Shown here: piece after piece, positions 21,526 to 32,531 of the stretch
Numbering within the stretch: the first letter of the stretch is position 1
How the letters are laid out: every line of letters begins with the position of its first letter
Assembly: GCA_002104985.1 (NCBI GenBank)
Contig: MCGO01000018.1
Span: 62,001-126,000 of the forward strand
Direction: 5' to 3'
DNA length: 64,000 bases
Origin: Rhizoclosmatium globosum
Lineage: Eukaryota; Chytridiomycota; Chytridiomycetes; Chytridiales; Chytriomycetaceae
Notes under the pieces: generated by a model
Databases searched by the model: none
What the model was told of the DNA's origin: nothing
The model's input: only the letters and a program-made list of their open reading frames with translations
Program-made: the position numbers and the translations under genes

Positions 21526-22689
21526 TTACTGGGAAGTTGGGGGTTTGTATGTTGGAGTCAAATTCAGCTCCTTCCACTTGGAGGCAACGAATAAGTCCTT
21601 GGACTTGATAGCCTTTGGAACTCGTGGACCAAAGACTCCAATTGGACTCTGCAACACTCCACCGTTACGTCCAATAGATAAAATGACAAACGATCCAGGC
21701 TCCATTGGTTTGTAAACCTTCAAAGCAGCAGTAGGCTTGTTGACAAGTGACACGACATTCTCACCAATCAAGGTTCCCTGTCCATTCGCCAAATACGCAA
21801 GCTTGAGTGGATCCAACGTCGAAACATCGCCAATCGCGAAAATGTTTGTGAATCCTTGAACCTGACCTGTCAACCCAACCTTGATGAACCCTTCCTCGTT
21901 CAACACACCGCCAAGAGACTTTGCGAGGCTCGAGTTTGGCTTTCCAGCACCCGTGCATACGAATTGAACATCAGACTCGATTGTCTTTCCCGACGATGTC
22001 TTGATGGTGGATGGAGTGAGGTTGAAGCTTCCGTGGTTTGGAAGAATAGAGCCATCATACTCAGGCACGACGCGCTCATTCAAAAGAACAGTGACGTTCA
22101 GTTTTGCAAGTTGTTGGTTAACCACATTCATAGCTTTTGGCTTCAACCCGTTTCTGTTCATGAGTGTCGCGCCAGAGTGAATGATTGTGACTTTCTTTGT
22201 TGGGAAGTCTGTTGCGATTTCACCGGCGAGTTCGACACCGACGATACCACCACCAACAATTGTGACTGAATTTGCGGATTTGAGGGCGGCAAGGATGGAT
22301 TCGGATTCGGCGATTCCGTCGGCTTTTTCGGTCTTTTGGGTTTGGCCCGGGGCTGGCATTGTGGTTCCTGTTGCAATGATGAGGTAGTCAAAGGGGAGGG
22401 TTTCTCCATTGTTGAGCTTGACTTGGTTGGGGTGGACTTCGGTTGCACGAGCCTTGATGATTTTCGAGGCTGGATTGTTTTGGAAAAGAGATGTGTATGG
22501 AATCCAGGTGTGGGCGGCAAATCCGGGTTCAGTAACGGATCGTAGGGCAGCGATGGTGAGGAAGAAGGCTTCCTTTTCTTCAACAAGAACCACGTTCGCC
22601 TTTGTCTTGAGGGTAGTGTCAATCTTCTTGATTGCGTTGATCCCTGCAAAAGAGCCCCCGATTACAACGATTGTAGGAACTTGAGACAT
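21526..22689 (-). CDS. FAD-dependent NAD(P)H oxidoreductase, FSP1/AIFM2-like
   Basis: A 387-residue single-exon protein. The FAD dinucleotide-binding motif is VVIGGSFAGINA (about 8-19), the second, NAD(P)H-binding one is VTIVGGGIVGVELAGE, and the late FAD motif is NIFAIGDV. The length and arrangement match the AIF-like NDH2 group that includes FSP1/AIFM2 and fungal AMID-like proteins, which reduce quinones with NAD(P)H. Unlike human FSP1 it does not start Met-Gly, so N-myristoylation is not expected, and no clear mitochondrial presequence is seen. It has no cysteine pair of thioredoxin-reductase type. It is divergent from the peroxiredoxin-like gene. Confidence 0.92.
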   Translation of the reverse strand: MSQVPTIVVIGGSFAGINAIKKIDTTLKTKANVVLVEEKEAFFLTIAALRSVTEPGFAAHTWIPYTSLFQNNPASKIIKARATEVHPNQVKLNNGETLPFDYLIIATGTTMPAPGQTQKTEKADGIAESESILAALKSANSVTIVGGGIVGVELAGEIATDFPTKKVTIIHSGATLMNRNGLKPKAMNVVNQQLAKLNVTVLLNERVVPEYDGSILPNHGSFNLTPSTIKTSSGKTIESDVQFVCTGAGKPNSSLAKSLGGVLNEEGFIKVGLTGQVQGFTNIFAIGDVSTLDPLKLAYLANGQGTLIGENVVSLVNKPTAALKVYKPMEPGSFVILSIGRNGGVLQSPIGVFGPRVPKAIKSKDLFVASKWKELNLTPTYKPPTSQ

Positions 22690-23139
22690 TGTGTTAAAGA
22701 CTTTTTAGGTGGTTTTGATCCATAGTGCAGATCTTTTGTCCTTTTTGAATGTTTCCCTCTGATTGGAAATCGTATTGGTAAGCATTGAAATTATTTCAAA
22801 TAATATGTAACCATATGAAAACACCCTTTTTCGATAAAATTACTTTATGCCACAAGATGGGTTCATGTACTAAATTTACCATGCAGACAAGTCGTTTACA
22901 ATTCATTTAGAGAACTATATATGTTCGTTATAAGAAAGTCCAATTTATTGAATGAACTATTACCATGGCCGTATTCATGGACGAATGTAGAATAAAGAAG
23001 TGACGGTCAAAAGAACGGGAGATGTCTGATGGCGTGATCAATTCATTCCGAATGAATTCGAAATTCTGATGTGAGGGCTTTAAAAGGAAAGCCCACAACA
23101 ATCCTGTCTCATTTCAATAAGATTCGTCAAAACAATCAA
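22690..23139. other. Intergenic, divergent upstream region
   Basis: This 450-base A/T-rich stretch separates the starts of the FSP1-like (-) and peroxiredoxin-like (+) genes, both redox enzymes. It probably holds both promoters. No further gene was found. Confidence 0.6.
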
Positions 23140-23685
23140 ATGACCGTCCTCCCTCATTCGTCGCTCCAACCCGGGTTACCATTTCCAAGCCTCGAGATCA
23201 ACGTTGTTGGCATTGAAGAAACCCAGCCCCTTTTTGATGCCACTTCTGAGAGAGCCAAATTGATTGTAGTATTCCGCGGCGCCTTTTGTCCATTTTGTCG
23301 CAAGACAATTGAAAAACTGAAAGAGACACTTCCATTACTTCAAGAAGCTGAAATTGATTTGATCGCCATAAGTGCAGACAAACAAGAAGTAGCCGAAAAA
23401 CACGTGCAAGACAATGAAATCACGTTTCCTGTTGGATATAACCTCGGAGTACAAGAAATGAAACAGTTGGGTGTGTACGTCAGTGCACCCACCAACTATA
23501 TTGAGCAGGAGCAACTCTTTTCTGAACCAGCGTGGTTTTTGGTGTTATCAAACGGATTGATCAAGTTTTTGGATTATTCCTCTGTTCCGTTTGGAGGACG
23601 GCCAGATGTTGAGCGAGTTGTTCAGTTTTATAAGTGGACGCTTGGAAACGGAAGCAAGGTTGCATGGGGAGCACATGCAATCTAA
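23140..23685 (+). CDS. Peroxiredoxin-like (AhpC/TSA) thioredoxin-fold protein
   Basis: A 181-residue single-exon protein. IVVFRGAFCPFCRKTIEKL (about 42-60) is the active-site loop, with Cys50 and Cys53 in a CxxC, and a second half EPAWFLVLSNGLIKFLDYS matches the core thioredoxin strands. This AhpC/TSA-like group reduces peroxides or disulfides. The ATG at 23140 follows an A-rich leader; the frame is open a little further upstream but without another ATG. No targeting signal is visible. It shares its upstream region with the FSP1-like gene. Confidence 0.88.
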   Translation: MTVLPHSSLQPGLPFPSLEINVVGIEETQPLFDATSERAKLIVVFRGAFCPFCRKTIEKLKETLPLLQEAEIDLIAISADKQEVAEKHVQDNEITFPVGYNLGVQEMKQLGVYVSAPTNYIEQEQLFSEPAWFLVLSNGLIKFLDYSSVPFGGRPDVERVVQFYKWTLGNGSKVAWGAHAI

Positions 23686-23748
23686 GTGAGCATATCATAG
23701 CAATAAAGCAGAGTCTTTTCATTATTTGAGTTTTCAAGGAAAGAAAGA

Positions 23749-24752
23749 ATGTGTGGACGAACAGCTCTCTTCTGCTCACCCACAGCCCTTGCGCAAGAAG
23801 CCACACGCACGGGCCGCACAACTCGCACGGACACGTATCGCCAGTCATTCAACATTGGACCAATGCGAGCAGTTCCAGTCATGACGAGCACTTCACTTGA
23901 ACTGATGCAATGGGCAAGTTCCTCGGTTTGCTGTCAAACCATCCACCAAATTAAACCAACTCAAAAAAGGGAATCTTCACAAACACAAAAGGCGGAAAAG
24001 AACGCGGAACACTGTCAATCAACGCCCGCGAAGACACTCTCAAGGCCGGCGCTTCCTCAACTTGGAACGCAATCAAGGACAACCAGCGCTGTCTTGTCCC
24101 GGCCCAGGGCTTCTTTGAATGGTGCGATAAGACAAGGAAACCCTTCTTTATCCACTCGCCATTGCTCAATCTCAACGACAAGGACGCTACAAAGAACGGC
24201 GAAAACAATTCAGGCATTTGGTGGTATGCTGGCGTATTCCACCTTCCCCCGCCGACAGCAACAGTTACGGAACATAAACAGCTTCCAACGTATTCTATTA
24301 TTACTTGTGACTCGACTGGAACTCCATTGGAATGGCTGCACGATCGTCTCCCCGTGATTTTGAATACGTATGAAGAACGTGCATTGTGGCTCGATGATTC
24401 TCTTCCTTTCAGTGCCGTCGCGCATTTGCTGAAACCGTTGCAGTCTGGAATGGAATGGCATGAAGTGGATCCTGGTGTGGGAAAGATCAAAAACGATAGT
24501 ATTGACTGTATTGTTCCTATTGATGAGAAACCTGGTGGATTGTTCAAGTTTCTGGTTCCCGATGTGTCAAACGTGTCATCTCTTTCGACTGTTGCTCAGA
24601 GTCCTCAGAAACGGAAGCTGAATGAGATTGATTCCTTGGGTACATTGAAACCAGATTCCCAAAAGAAGTTATCCAAGGGGTCTCCATCAAAGAAGGCGAA
24701 ACAGAAAAGTTCATCAGATCCCAAAATCACAAGCTTCTTCACCAAGAAATGA
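23749..24752 (+). CDS. SRAP-domain abasic-site shield (HMCES/YedK type)
   Basis: Two exons (23749-23913 and 23970-24752) give 315 residues. The intron of 56 nt is of GC-AG type (GCAAGT donor), and its removal joins LELMQW to GIFTNTKGG in frame. Catalytic features are all present: Cys2 of MCGRTAL, which forms the covalent bond to abasic DNA after Met removal, Asn of LSINARED, Glu of GFFEW, and His of LHDRLPVIL. SRAP proteins shield abasic sites in single-stranded DNA at replication forks. The C-terminal tail is basic (KKAKQK) and ends KITSFFTKK, which resembles a PCNA-binding PIP box without the usual Gln, as expected from HMCES. It lies tail-to-tail with the racemase-like gene. Confidence 0.94.
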
Positions 24753-24797
24753 TACGTCTCTTCCTTTTTGCGTATTACGAAAGTAAAATATAATTGT

Positions 24798-25550
24798 TTA
24801 TATCTTCCTAGCTTCTAAAGCCTTCTTTATGCCCAGCACGGCTGCTTCAGGCGTCGTCAAAACATGCACACCATACTTCTCAACCTCCCGTCGAACTTTA
24901 TCCCCCGCCCTCTCCATACTAAACTGAGTCAATAAAACAACATCAACTCCCCCTTTCGCCAACTCATCCCTCACAGCCTTAACAACAAGCTCATCATGCC
25001 TCTCCCCATTCCCCACATTCAACGCCTCCATCGCACCCTCAACAAAAACACGAGACACACAAACACCAACTCCACCCTCCCCCGCCATCTGATCCACCTC
25101 CGCCGACATGGACCCCAACGTCGGCAAGAACGACGAAACAAGCATCACACGCAACGCCCCCTCCCCGCCTCTCCTCCCCGGCCCCGCCGTCTCCTTCGCC
25201 AGTTCAATCACCCGTCGCAGTGCAGACTCATTCGGCGTGTGTATCGGGATCCCGGGGAAGTCTCGTTTCACAGCGTCAATCTGCGTTCCAAATGCTGAAC
25301 ACGTGAACAGGATCGCGTCTGCTTTCATTTGAGTTATGGCGTAGTGAGAGAGGTGGCGGAATCTGGGCAGGATTGGGTCTGTCGTTGGTGAGGTGGTTTG
25401 GGTTGATGAGGAGAGGGTGGCGAGGTCGAAGGAGAGGGAGTCGTCCATTAGGTGGAAGAGACGTGGGATTGGGTATAGTTTTTTGAATGCGGATTCGATT
25501 GGAGGTGGAGAGTGTTTTAGGGCGTGGAAGAGGACGATGCGTGGCATCAT
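24798..25550 (-). CDS. Asp/Glu/hydantoin racemase-like protein
   Basis: A 250-residue single-exon protein. ADAILFTCSAFGTQIDAV (about 75-92) holds the first catalytic-type cysteine with the loop typical of the superfamily, and VDVVLLTQFSMERA sits where the second cysteine is expected but has none. The C-terminus VHVLTTPEAAVLGIKKAL resembles the last helix of the fold. Members racemise Asp, Glu or hydantoins or decarboxylate malonates; loss of the second cysteine argues against a two-base racemase. The 5' part of the gene is locally C/T-rich. The second of two adjacent ATGs (25547) may be the true start. Confidence 0.78.
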   Translation of the reverse strand: MMPRIVLFHALKHSPPPIESAFKKLYPIPRLFHLMDDSLSFDLATLSSSTQTTSPTTDPILPRFRHLSHYAITQMKADAILFTCSAFGTQIDAVKRDFPGIPIHTPNESALRRVIELAKETAGPGRRGGEGALRVMLVSSFLPTLGSMSAEVDQMAGEGGVGVCVSRVFVEGAMEALNVGNGERHDELVVKAVRDELAKGGVDVVLLTQFSMERAGDKVRREVEKYGVHVLTTPEAAVLGIKKALEARKI

Positions 25551-26140
25551 GTTTTGGGTTGTGAAGGAGGTTTTGGAGGTTGTTTGTTGGTTGTTTATGT
25601 TCGGTGGAAGGAGAGCGGACCTGGGATAAACCTATCGATTGCTTGGTGTTTCAATCATTCCATCAAGTTGGATGCTCCATCTGAACTTTGGAATCACTTT
25701 ACCCCAACTTGCCAAGGAGTAAAGTGGTGGAGATGGAAGAAATTGCACAGTCTCTGCTCTCTGATATGACGCATTGATATTGGGATTCGCGAAACCATAC
25801 ACTATTAAGCAATGAAATGTGTTACCAAGCCTCAAATGCTCCGCTTCATAGCCTCCATTTCATTCTTGAAACTTTCTATCCCAAAGTACATCCTATTTCC
25901 TATCATCCTCTCACCACGAAAACCTTCACCTAATATCACAAAAAAAGCACAATATATTAAAAGTTGCTGACGTATCACAAAAGAAGCAAAAACGTGTTTT
26001 TCGGGGACCCAAGCCCGAAACAAGTCCGAGACACAGGTTGTCGCGGGGTGGCTCTACACACGCCTCCCTTCCCCAAAAAAAAGGCAGCTCCGCCCTTCAC
26101 GAAATTATCCCCTTCCAAAAAACAACCTCCCAAAACAACA
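25551..26140. other. Intergenic, divergent upstream region
   Basis: 590 bases between the racemase-like (-) and WW copy B (+) starts. It is A/T-rich, with short ORFs on both strands that show no family motif. No gene is supported. Confidence 0.6.
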
Positions 26141-27022
26141 ATGCCAAAGGCCACTTCTACCATCGCCCCTCCAGGTCCACCACCAAAGCTCGTTGCCCCA
26201 GGTTGGACTCCAGCTTGGTCTGCCAAGTACAAGCAGTATTACTACGTGAACAACAAGACTGAGACTGCGCAATGGTATGTTTTGTGTTTTCTCTTTTTGA
26301 TCGTGGAGGTTGTGATCGCTCGGGGGGAGGTAGATGTGCTTGTTGGAATTCGTTGGTGATGGATTAAGTGCTGCGCATTTAGTGTTCTACAACGTTATTG
26401 GTATCACTTTTCCCGCTGCTAACCATCAAACGCCACCCTACTTTGTCAAATAGGGAACTTCCAGCGAAGGGATCATCTGGAAAGGGATCCTCTGGCGCTG
26501 CCGCCACCCGCGGTTCCAGCGGTGCTACCGCCACCCGTGGTTCCGCCAGTGGTGCTACCCGTCGCGGTATCTACCAAGGTGAAACCATCGAATACTACCA
26601 AGGTCGCTGGGGACGTCTTGACGAGAGCGGGGAATGGATCTACTACGAGATTGAGGAGACTGAGATTGAAGAGATTGAAATCATTGAAGTGACTGAGTAT
26701 GACGAGGTTGAGGTTGTTGAAGTTGATGTTGAGGTAATGTTTTGGGGTTTTAAATTGGGCGTGTGTTTGTGTTTGATTTTTTGCTTACCAATTTACACTT
26801 TTATAGGAGGAGGACGACGAGGAGGAAGATGAAGAGGAGGCTGAAGAGGAAGCTGAAGAAGAGGAGGAAGATGAGGAAGATGAGGAGGAGGACGCCGAAG
26901 AGGAGGCTGAGGAAGAGGAGGAAGATGCTGAAGAGGAAGCTGAAGACGCTGAAGAGGAGGCCGAGGAAGAAGCTGAAGAAGCCGAAGAGGAAGCTGAAGC
27001 TGAAGCTGAGGAGGAGGAGTAA
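26141..27022 (+). CDS. WW-type-domain protein with long acidic tail (copy B)
   Basis: Three exons (26141-26274, 26454-26733, 26807-27022) give 209 residues. The N-terminal WW-like domain (PGWTPAWSAKYKQYYYVNN then TETAQW, about 21-45) is interrupted by an intron inside the codon of its second Trp, as in copies C and D. A Gly/Ser/Ala/Thr-rich linker (GSSGKGSSG) and a basic RRGIYQGETIEYYQGRWG stretch follow. From about residue 110 the protein is dominated by Glu, and the last 71 residues (exon 3) are Glu, Asp and Ala only. Such polyacidic tails often contact histones or basic proteins; here that is a guess. It lacks the glycine-zipper helix of the other copies. Confidence 0.85.
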
Positions 27023-27249
27023 ATACTTGCTGTCTGTTCATTTTCCTTGTTTCATTTCGTCCTTGTAACAATAGTAAAACTGCCTGTAGAATGTATTTCC
27101 CAATTTCCATCATAATTAATTACAACCGAGAAAGGAGAAAGTACATTGCAAATGACTGATTGTATTGAATAATGTTGAAAATTGTTGAAATGGGATAACT
27201 ATGAAGAAGTAAGAATGAATGACAGTAGAATGAAACCATTGAAAAGACT

Positions 27250-28871
27250 TTAACGTTCAGGCATAGGAACCATAGGTCCTTCATCACAAGATCCCAAAAA
27301 CTCGACCTCTGACTCTGCCGAATCCCCACTCGTCGTAACTTCTGCCATAACAGAAGACACTTCCTCCGCAACCTGTCCACTGCTCCCTTCCAACAACTCA
27401 GTCACTTCCGCAGAAGTCATACTACGTACTGGGAAATCGTGTTTCGCGTCATTACTAATCCACTCAACCCTTCTTTCAAATTCAGCCAATCCACATGAAT
27501 CTTGCTGCTCTTGACGCGCAATTGCTTCTTGTGCAAAGGACCCAAGCCGTTCCATAGCTCGATCAGCGACTTTAATGAAGGAGGCGAGCATCTGAAACAC
27601 GTGCACCATTCCTTCATAGATTTCGAGGCGGATGGGGCTTTGTGAGAATTGGGAGGTTGCAAATACGATTGATTCGTCGCGTAGGCGTTCTGCGTCGCCG
27701 ACTTGGATTAGGAGGGGTGGGAGAGGGGCGAGGAGGTTTTCTTGGGCAAAGAGAGGGGATACGAGGGGGTGCTTGAGGAAGGAGTTGTCGGAAATATACT
27801 GTTTGATTTGTAAGAGTTTGTATTAGTAAAAACTGTGGAAGGGTTTATCACTAAACACTTACAAAGTGCGAACGCGTTTCAGTAATAACGGTGGAATCAA
27901 TCACTTTTTCGCGGAGTAAATCGAATTTGCCGTTCTTGAAACTGGGTAGAGAGTGAGACAGGTCGAGCCATGGACTCATGAGAATCACACCGGCTGGCAG
28001 AGGGAGGTTGTGAGATGGACCGTTGTCACGGAGCCAGAGAGTCAATGCAAGTGCTAATCCTCCTCCAGCACTGTCGCCGCAGATGATGATTTTAGATGCA
28101 GGGCGGCCGTTTGAGAGGAGGAAGGAATATGCTGAAATGGCGTCATGCAGCGCCAAGGGGAATACGTGTTCAGGAGCAAGTCTGTAATCGATAGCAAGGA
28201 CACGAGACTTTGCGTGTTTAGCTAGAGTTGGTTGTAAACAGTTTGTCAGCACTAGAGCGGTTGAACCTTCCCATGTGAAAAGGTGGAAGGGGGAACTCAC
28301 CAACTTTCCAAGTCAAACCACGATGGGTCTTTCTGCTGCAGAGAGCATAGCCACCGCCATGCAGATACAAGACAGCTGGATCCGTGTTTGATGATTCATC
28401 CTTGACAGAGTGTGGCGAAGCAGGGGCAAAGAAGGAGGCATCCGGCACGTACTCGACCCATTCCGCCTTGACCAGCCCAGTTGCATCATCCGAACCCATG
28501 TGCTCCAGGACAATATCGTCCCGTCTCTTTAGCGCCGTCTTTGTAATGCGCACGTTTCTGTTTGTTGGAAGGGTCACGTACGAGCGGACTCTTCGTATGC
28601 GTTTGAGGTTGACCTGGGATTCGGCAGTGAGTGCGTTCAAGACACGGATCGAATTGATGGCGATCGAGGTCTTTGTGTCCCAGGTTGGGTGTGGTTCCAA
28701 GGGGCTCGGTGCCTTGTTTGACAGCACCGAAGTTGGACTGGGTGAACGGCTGTTCGACATCGACATCGACAGCGATTCCGAGGAGAAGCTGGACGAGAGC
28801 CGCTTGATCTTCTCCTGGATGAGTTTGTAGCCGGCCCCGAGGAGACTGTCGCTGCGTTCCTCTTCTACCAT
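27250..28871 (-). CDS. Alpha/beta hydrolase, hormone-sensitive-lipase (HSL) type esterase
   Basis: Three exons (28871-28301, 28221-27863, 27798-27250) give 492 residues. The oxyanion-hole motif HGGG is at 171-174 (LYLHGGGYALCS), the nucleophile Ser241 is in GDSAGGG, and the catalytic His is in EGMVHVFQM; YRLAPEH is the usual strand motif. These enzymes cleave short to medium acyl esters. The N-terminal 150 residues carry Ser-rich phosphorylatable sequence (SMSMSNSRSPSPT), which is longer than in minimal HSL enzymes, and the C-terminal 90 residues are charged. No signal peptide is visible, so an intracellular or lipid-droplet role is likelier. It is divergent from the small gene at 29111. Confidence 0.93.
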
Positions 28872-29110
28872 CTTGCTATTTGTAATCTACTTTTTGTTTT
28901 TTGTCATTCTAAGGATCGTCCCACGATTATTAACACTGCCACACTTTCCATCGCATTCTGTCCGAATAGTCGAACTCATGGTATTCATGATAATCCCATC
29001 AACGCATAAAGGACGCCTCCTTTGGCGACTCGATTCAAACATTGCTTTAATCTTGAAACACGGAAAATGGATAAAAGCCCAGACCCACTTCTTATCATCA
29101 TTTTTAGATC

Positions 29111-29362
29111 ATGACAAGCAAGAAAGATTTCGCTATGATGATGGGCGGTGGAGCCTCGCTGAGACTCTCTGGGATCAACTACCCATTTGAAGACGAGGAG
29201 GATGAGCAGGAACAAGCTGCCCAAGTTGCTCCAGCGACTGCCTCACCAACTGACGCCTCAAAACCGACAAATGCAACACAAGAACCTGCAGCATCTCAGA
29301 CAAGTCCAACGTCGCCCGTTGCTTCTCCAGCTTCAAATAGCAGCAATGTAAAGAAAGAATAA
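29111..29362 (+). CDS. Small hypothetical acidic/low-complexity protein (83 aa)
   Basis: A single-exon 83-residue ORF: MTSKKDFAMMMGGGASLRL, then GINYPFEDEEDEQEQ, then an Ala/Ser/Pro/Thr-rich tail ending NVKKE. No recognised domain. Its ATG is preceded by TTTTTAGATC and it ends 21 bases before the PhoD-like gene start. It might be a true small gene or part of that gene's leader. Confidence is moderate because of the ordered acidic and low-complexity blocks. Confidence 0.5.
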   Translation: MTSKKDFAMMMGGGASLRLSGINYPFEDEEDEQEQAAQVAPATASPTDASKPTNATQEPAASQTSPTSPVASPASNSSNVKKE

Positions 29363-29383
29363 CTTTGTATTTTAACTTAGTCA

Positions 29384-31506
29384 ATGAAAACATTTTCCTT
29401 TTCCCCTGTTAAAGATTACTTGCCTTCTTCGCATGCCCAGTATCCAGTAATAACAGGAAGGAAAGAATCGGCAGAACACTTGTCAGCCAATTTTCCAAAG
29501 ATGCTTCTGACAGCCACCCCCTTCCAGCTCAACCCACTAACGCCTTTGTCTGACTCCAGTCAATTTCGGCAGCCAAACACCCTGGGACCTCTTCTTCGCT
29601 TCTCTGACATTTCAAACGGAGTCTGGAAAGGATCTGTTCTTGTGATCAATACACTCAATGGAGCCACTCCAAACTGCGTCCTAAGCACCGGTTCCGTCTC
29701 GACCCCGCTTTTAATTGATTCCTTTGCAGGATACTCTTTCTACCGTTTTGATCTCACAATCCCTCTGTTGGATCAAAGTCAGCGTATTTCATACACCATC
29801 GAATCAACATTCACCAAATCAACACACACCTTCCATATCCCACGTATCTCTGACGAAGCACGATTCACGTTTTGGAGTTGTAACGGGTTCGGAGACGTGG
29901 AACACCAAGACAAACTTGGGCACGCGCCAATGTGGAAGGACTTGTTGAAGAACCATGATCACTCCCCATTTCATATCCAAATTGGAGGCGGAGATCAGAT
30001 TTATATTGATGGACCTATTGACTTGTTTGGAGTTCCACTTCTAAAGCAGTTTTTGGAGACACCGGATATTAATGACAGGGATAAGGTTGAATGGACGATG
30101 GAGCATGAAGTGACTGTGTCTGAGAGATATTTTGTGGGATATGTGCATCATTTTCAGGAGGATGGGTTTAAGGAGGCATTGGCACAGATTCCGTATGCTT
30201 TTGTGTGTGACGATCAGTATGTTCCCCCGGCCCCCCTTCCATTCAAATGCCCCTTATTAATTTCTTCAACAATTTTAGCGATATATTCGATGGATACGGA
30301 AGCTATCCCGCAAAGCAACAAGAATCCCCCGTAATTCAAAATATAGGACGTATCGGACACAGATTCTACCTCCTCTTCCAACACCACACAACTTTCGAAC
30401 GTGCATTCCAAGACTCTCTCTTCCCCGAAAGGAAAGGATTCAACTGGATAAAACAGTTTGGCCCTTCCACACTCGTCCTCGGCCTTGACAACAGGTCCAA
30501 TCGGACTGAACAGACTATCATTCCAAGCGATTGTTGGACCGCGATATGGAGCTCCATTGACGCACGTGTACAAGGTTCACCTACACCCATCAAACACCTC
30601 TACGTCGTCGCTACAGTTCCTGTCCTGTACCCTCGAATGGAGATCATAAACAACACAATGGAAGCAATCACGGCACTTCAAAACATGACGCGAACCGTTG
30701 TTCGTCCGTTCTCTCAATTCTTTGGTTGGATCGGGTCCGCCACGTTCGGTGGCGGTGCATCACCGCAGAAACGGATTCAGACCGAGGGTACTGTTGTCAA
30801 GACGTCGTTTATGGGTGGGACTGGTGGGAAAAGTGGGCTTTTGTATCGGTTGATGGGGACGTTTGGGCAGCCGGATTTACGTGATGATTTGATCGATGAG
30901 TGGACGCATCCGTTTCATGTGAGTATATATTCCTCGTTGTACACCGCTTTCAGCTAACATTTTTTTTGGATGATAAGATCAAGGAACGCAATATGATGGT
31001 TGAACGGCTCCAAGAGATCTCGCGGACGAAGCAGGTTCGCGTTTCGTTCTTGTCTGGCGATGTGCATTTGTGTGGGGTTGGGCGATTTAGAACTGCGGTT
31101 GAGAGTGGGGAGTATAATGTTGCGACAGATTCGCGGGCAATGTATCAGATTATTTCGAGCGCGATTGTGAATGGTGAGTTGGCCGCCTCTATCAATATTC
31201 TTACACAATACTGATTCACGATTTCTAGCTCCTGGACCACAAGGAATAATAACATTACTGCACACAAATCCTCGCATTCTCGGACCAAGCATCACGGGAA
31301 TCGCCAATACATCGGAAGAAATGTTTGACTTGTTTGAGAAAGATGTGGACGGAACTGTTTTACAAAACAAGCGATTGCTTGCTCGTCGAAACTGGTCGTC
31401 CTTTGAGGCACGCACGGACGGCGCATATAGTGTTCAGATACACGTTGAAAATGGTGACAGTGAATCTATCGCGTACGAGATTGAGATTCCTGTGTTAGAA
31501 AAGTAG
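29384..31506 (+). CDS. PhoD-like metallophosphatase
   Basis: Four exons (29384-30216, 30279-30918, 30978-31173, 31229-31506) give 648 residues. Metal-binding motifs of the PhoD family are in order: FWSCNGFGD (about 167), GGGDQIYIDGP (about 203-213), DDHDIFDGYGSYP formed exactly across the first splice (276-288), and SGDVHLCG (about 516). PhoD-type enzymes are calcium-dependent phosphodiesterases/phosphomonoesterases. There is no signal peptide, so this is probably the intracellular fungal PhoD-like class, whose substrate is not settled. All expected Asp/His residues are present. Confidence 0.93.
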
Positions 31507-31608
31507 AAGTAGAAATGCAATATATTTGGAATACAAATGCCCCTATTACAATGACATGCACAAAAGATTGAGAAGAGGAGGGTAAGAAAGTAAGTCATTT
31601 CCCAAGCA

Positions 31609-32119
31609 CTACTGAGTTGTCTTGGTGACAGTTGAAACAGTTTGATGACTCTTGACCTTCTTCCCTGCCACATGATTCTTGGACACAGTCGACTGATGTG
31701 ACGGTCTCGGCTCATGTAAAATAGTGTTACGCGTTTGAGCCGTATGACTCGACTTTGGAACATGAGTTTTGGTAGAATGTGTGCCCGTATGTTTCGTCTT
31801 TGTCGATTTCGAGACTTTTGTTTTTCCGGCGTGAGACTTTGTTTTTGTTGGACGGTGTGAAGTTCGGGCGTCTGTTAAGGGCAGGCAGGCGCAGTCGTTG
31901 ATTCCAAGGGCGCAGAAGTCTTTTCCGGCCTGGGTTTGGGAGCAGTAGGATTGCCAGTCGACTTTTGGGTTTTGGTCGGGGCGGGTTGATGTGCATTGGT
32001 GGGTTGGTGGGCATGATGAGGCGCTGGTGGGTATTGGTTAGGATTGGTTGTTGGTGGTTGGGAATATACTACCTCACTAATCCCAGGAAGGCGAACGAGA
32101 CAGCAAGAATGATACGCAT
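31609..32119 (-). CDS. Secreted cysteine-rich protein, copy A, with basic tail
   Basis: Two exons (32119-32073, 32023-31609) give 153 residues; the 49-nt intron has a CTAAC branch. The first exon is a signal peptide (MRIILAVSFAFLGLVS). The mature part has six cysteines in 44 residues with spacing C-5-C-16-C-9-C-6-C-1-C, including DWQSYCSQ and INDCACL, then an 85-residue tail of Lys, Thr, His and Ser with KTK repeats. Spacing, intron position and phase match copy B at 32770 exactly. I do not recognise the family. The six cysteines suggest three disulfides and an extracellular or wall-bound protein; the tail could bind polyanions. Function unknown. Confidence 0.85.
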
Positions 32120-32531
32120 TTGAAAGAAGTAGTTGTTGCATTTGGTTCTGTATCGTTTTGGAAATTTATGGGTCGCTACAAGGTACCCTTGTTGAGGTTA
32201 GTCTTGGCGGACATTCAGCGAGGGTGATCTTTTCTCGATATTATAACTTAAATTATGAACTCTTAAATGACAAATGAGCATCATCAATGAGGTTCCACTT
32301 TGGTCCATCCTTTAGAGTAAACAGTTTCTTGAGCGAGTAGAGGCAGCTTGACGAATTGGATATAGATGCGACACCAGGCGGCTTCAGAGGTAATTTTAAA
32401 AGCATTTGTGATGATAGAAACACATGTTGTTGAAAGTTGTTTATTCTCAGTATTCGTCAGAAATATGAAACAAAGTCCCTTCAAAAAAAAAAAAAAAAGC
32501 CTCATTTTACTCCTGTCATATTGGTTTAAAA
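32120..32531. other. Intergenic between secreted cysteine-rich genes
   Basis: 412 bases of A/T-rich sequence upstream of copy A and downstream of copy B, with a 16-base A run at 32483-32498. No gene is supported. Confidence 0.6.

Noticed and set aside
22158..22649. 163-codon minus-strand frame rich in Ser and Pro
   Set aside because: Overlaps the FSP1-like coding sequence in another frame; the FSP1-like frame has the FAD motifs.
23914..23970. Two apparent frameshifts in the SRAP gene
   Set aside because: A 56-nt GC-AG intron (GCAAGT donor) explains both and restores MQW-GIFTN in frame.
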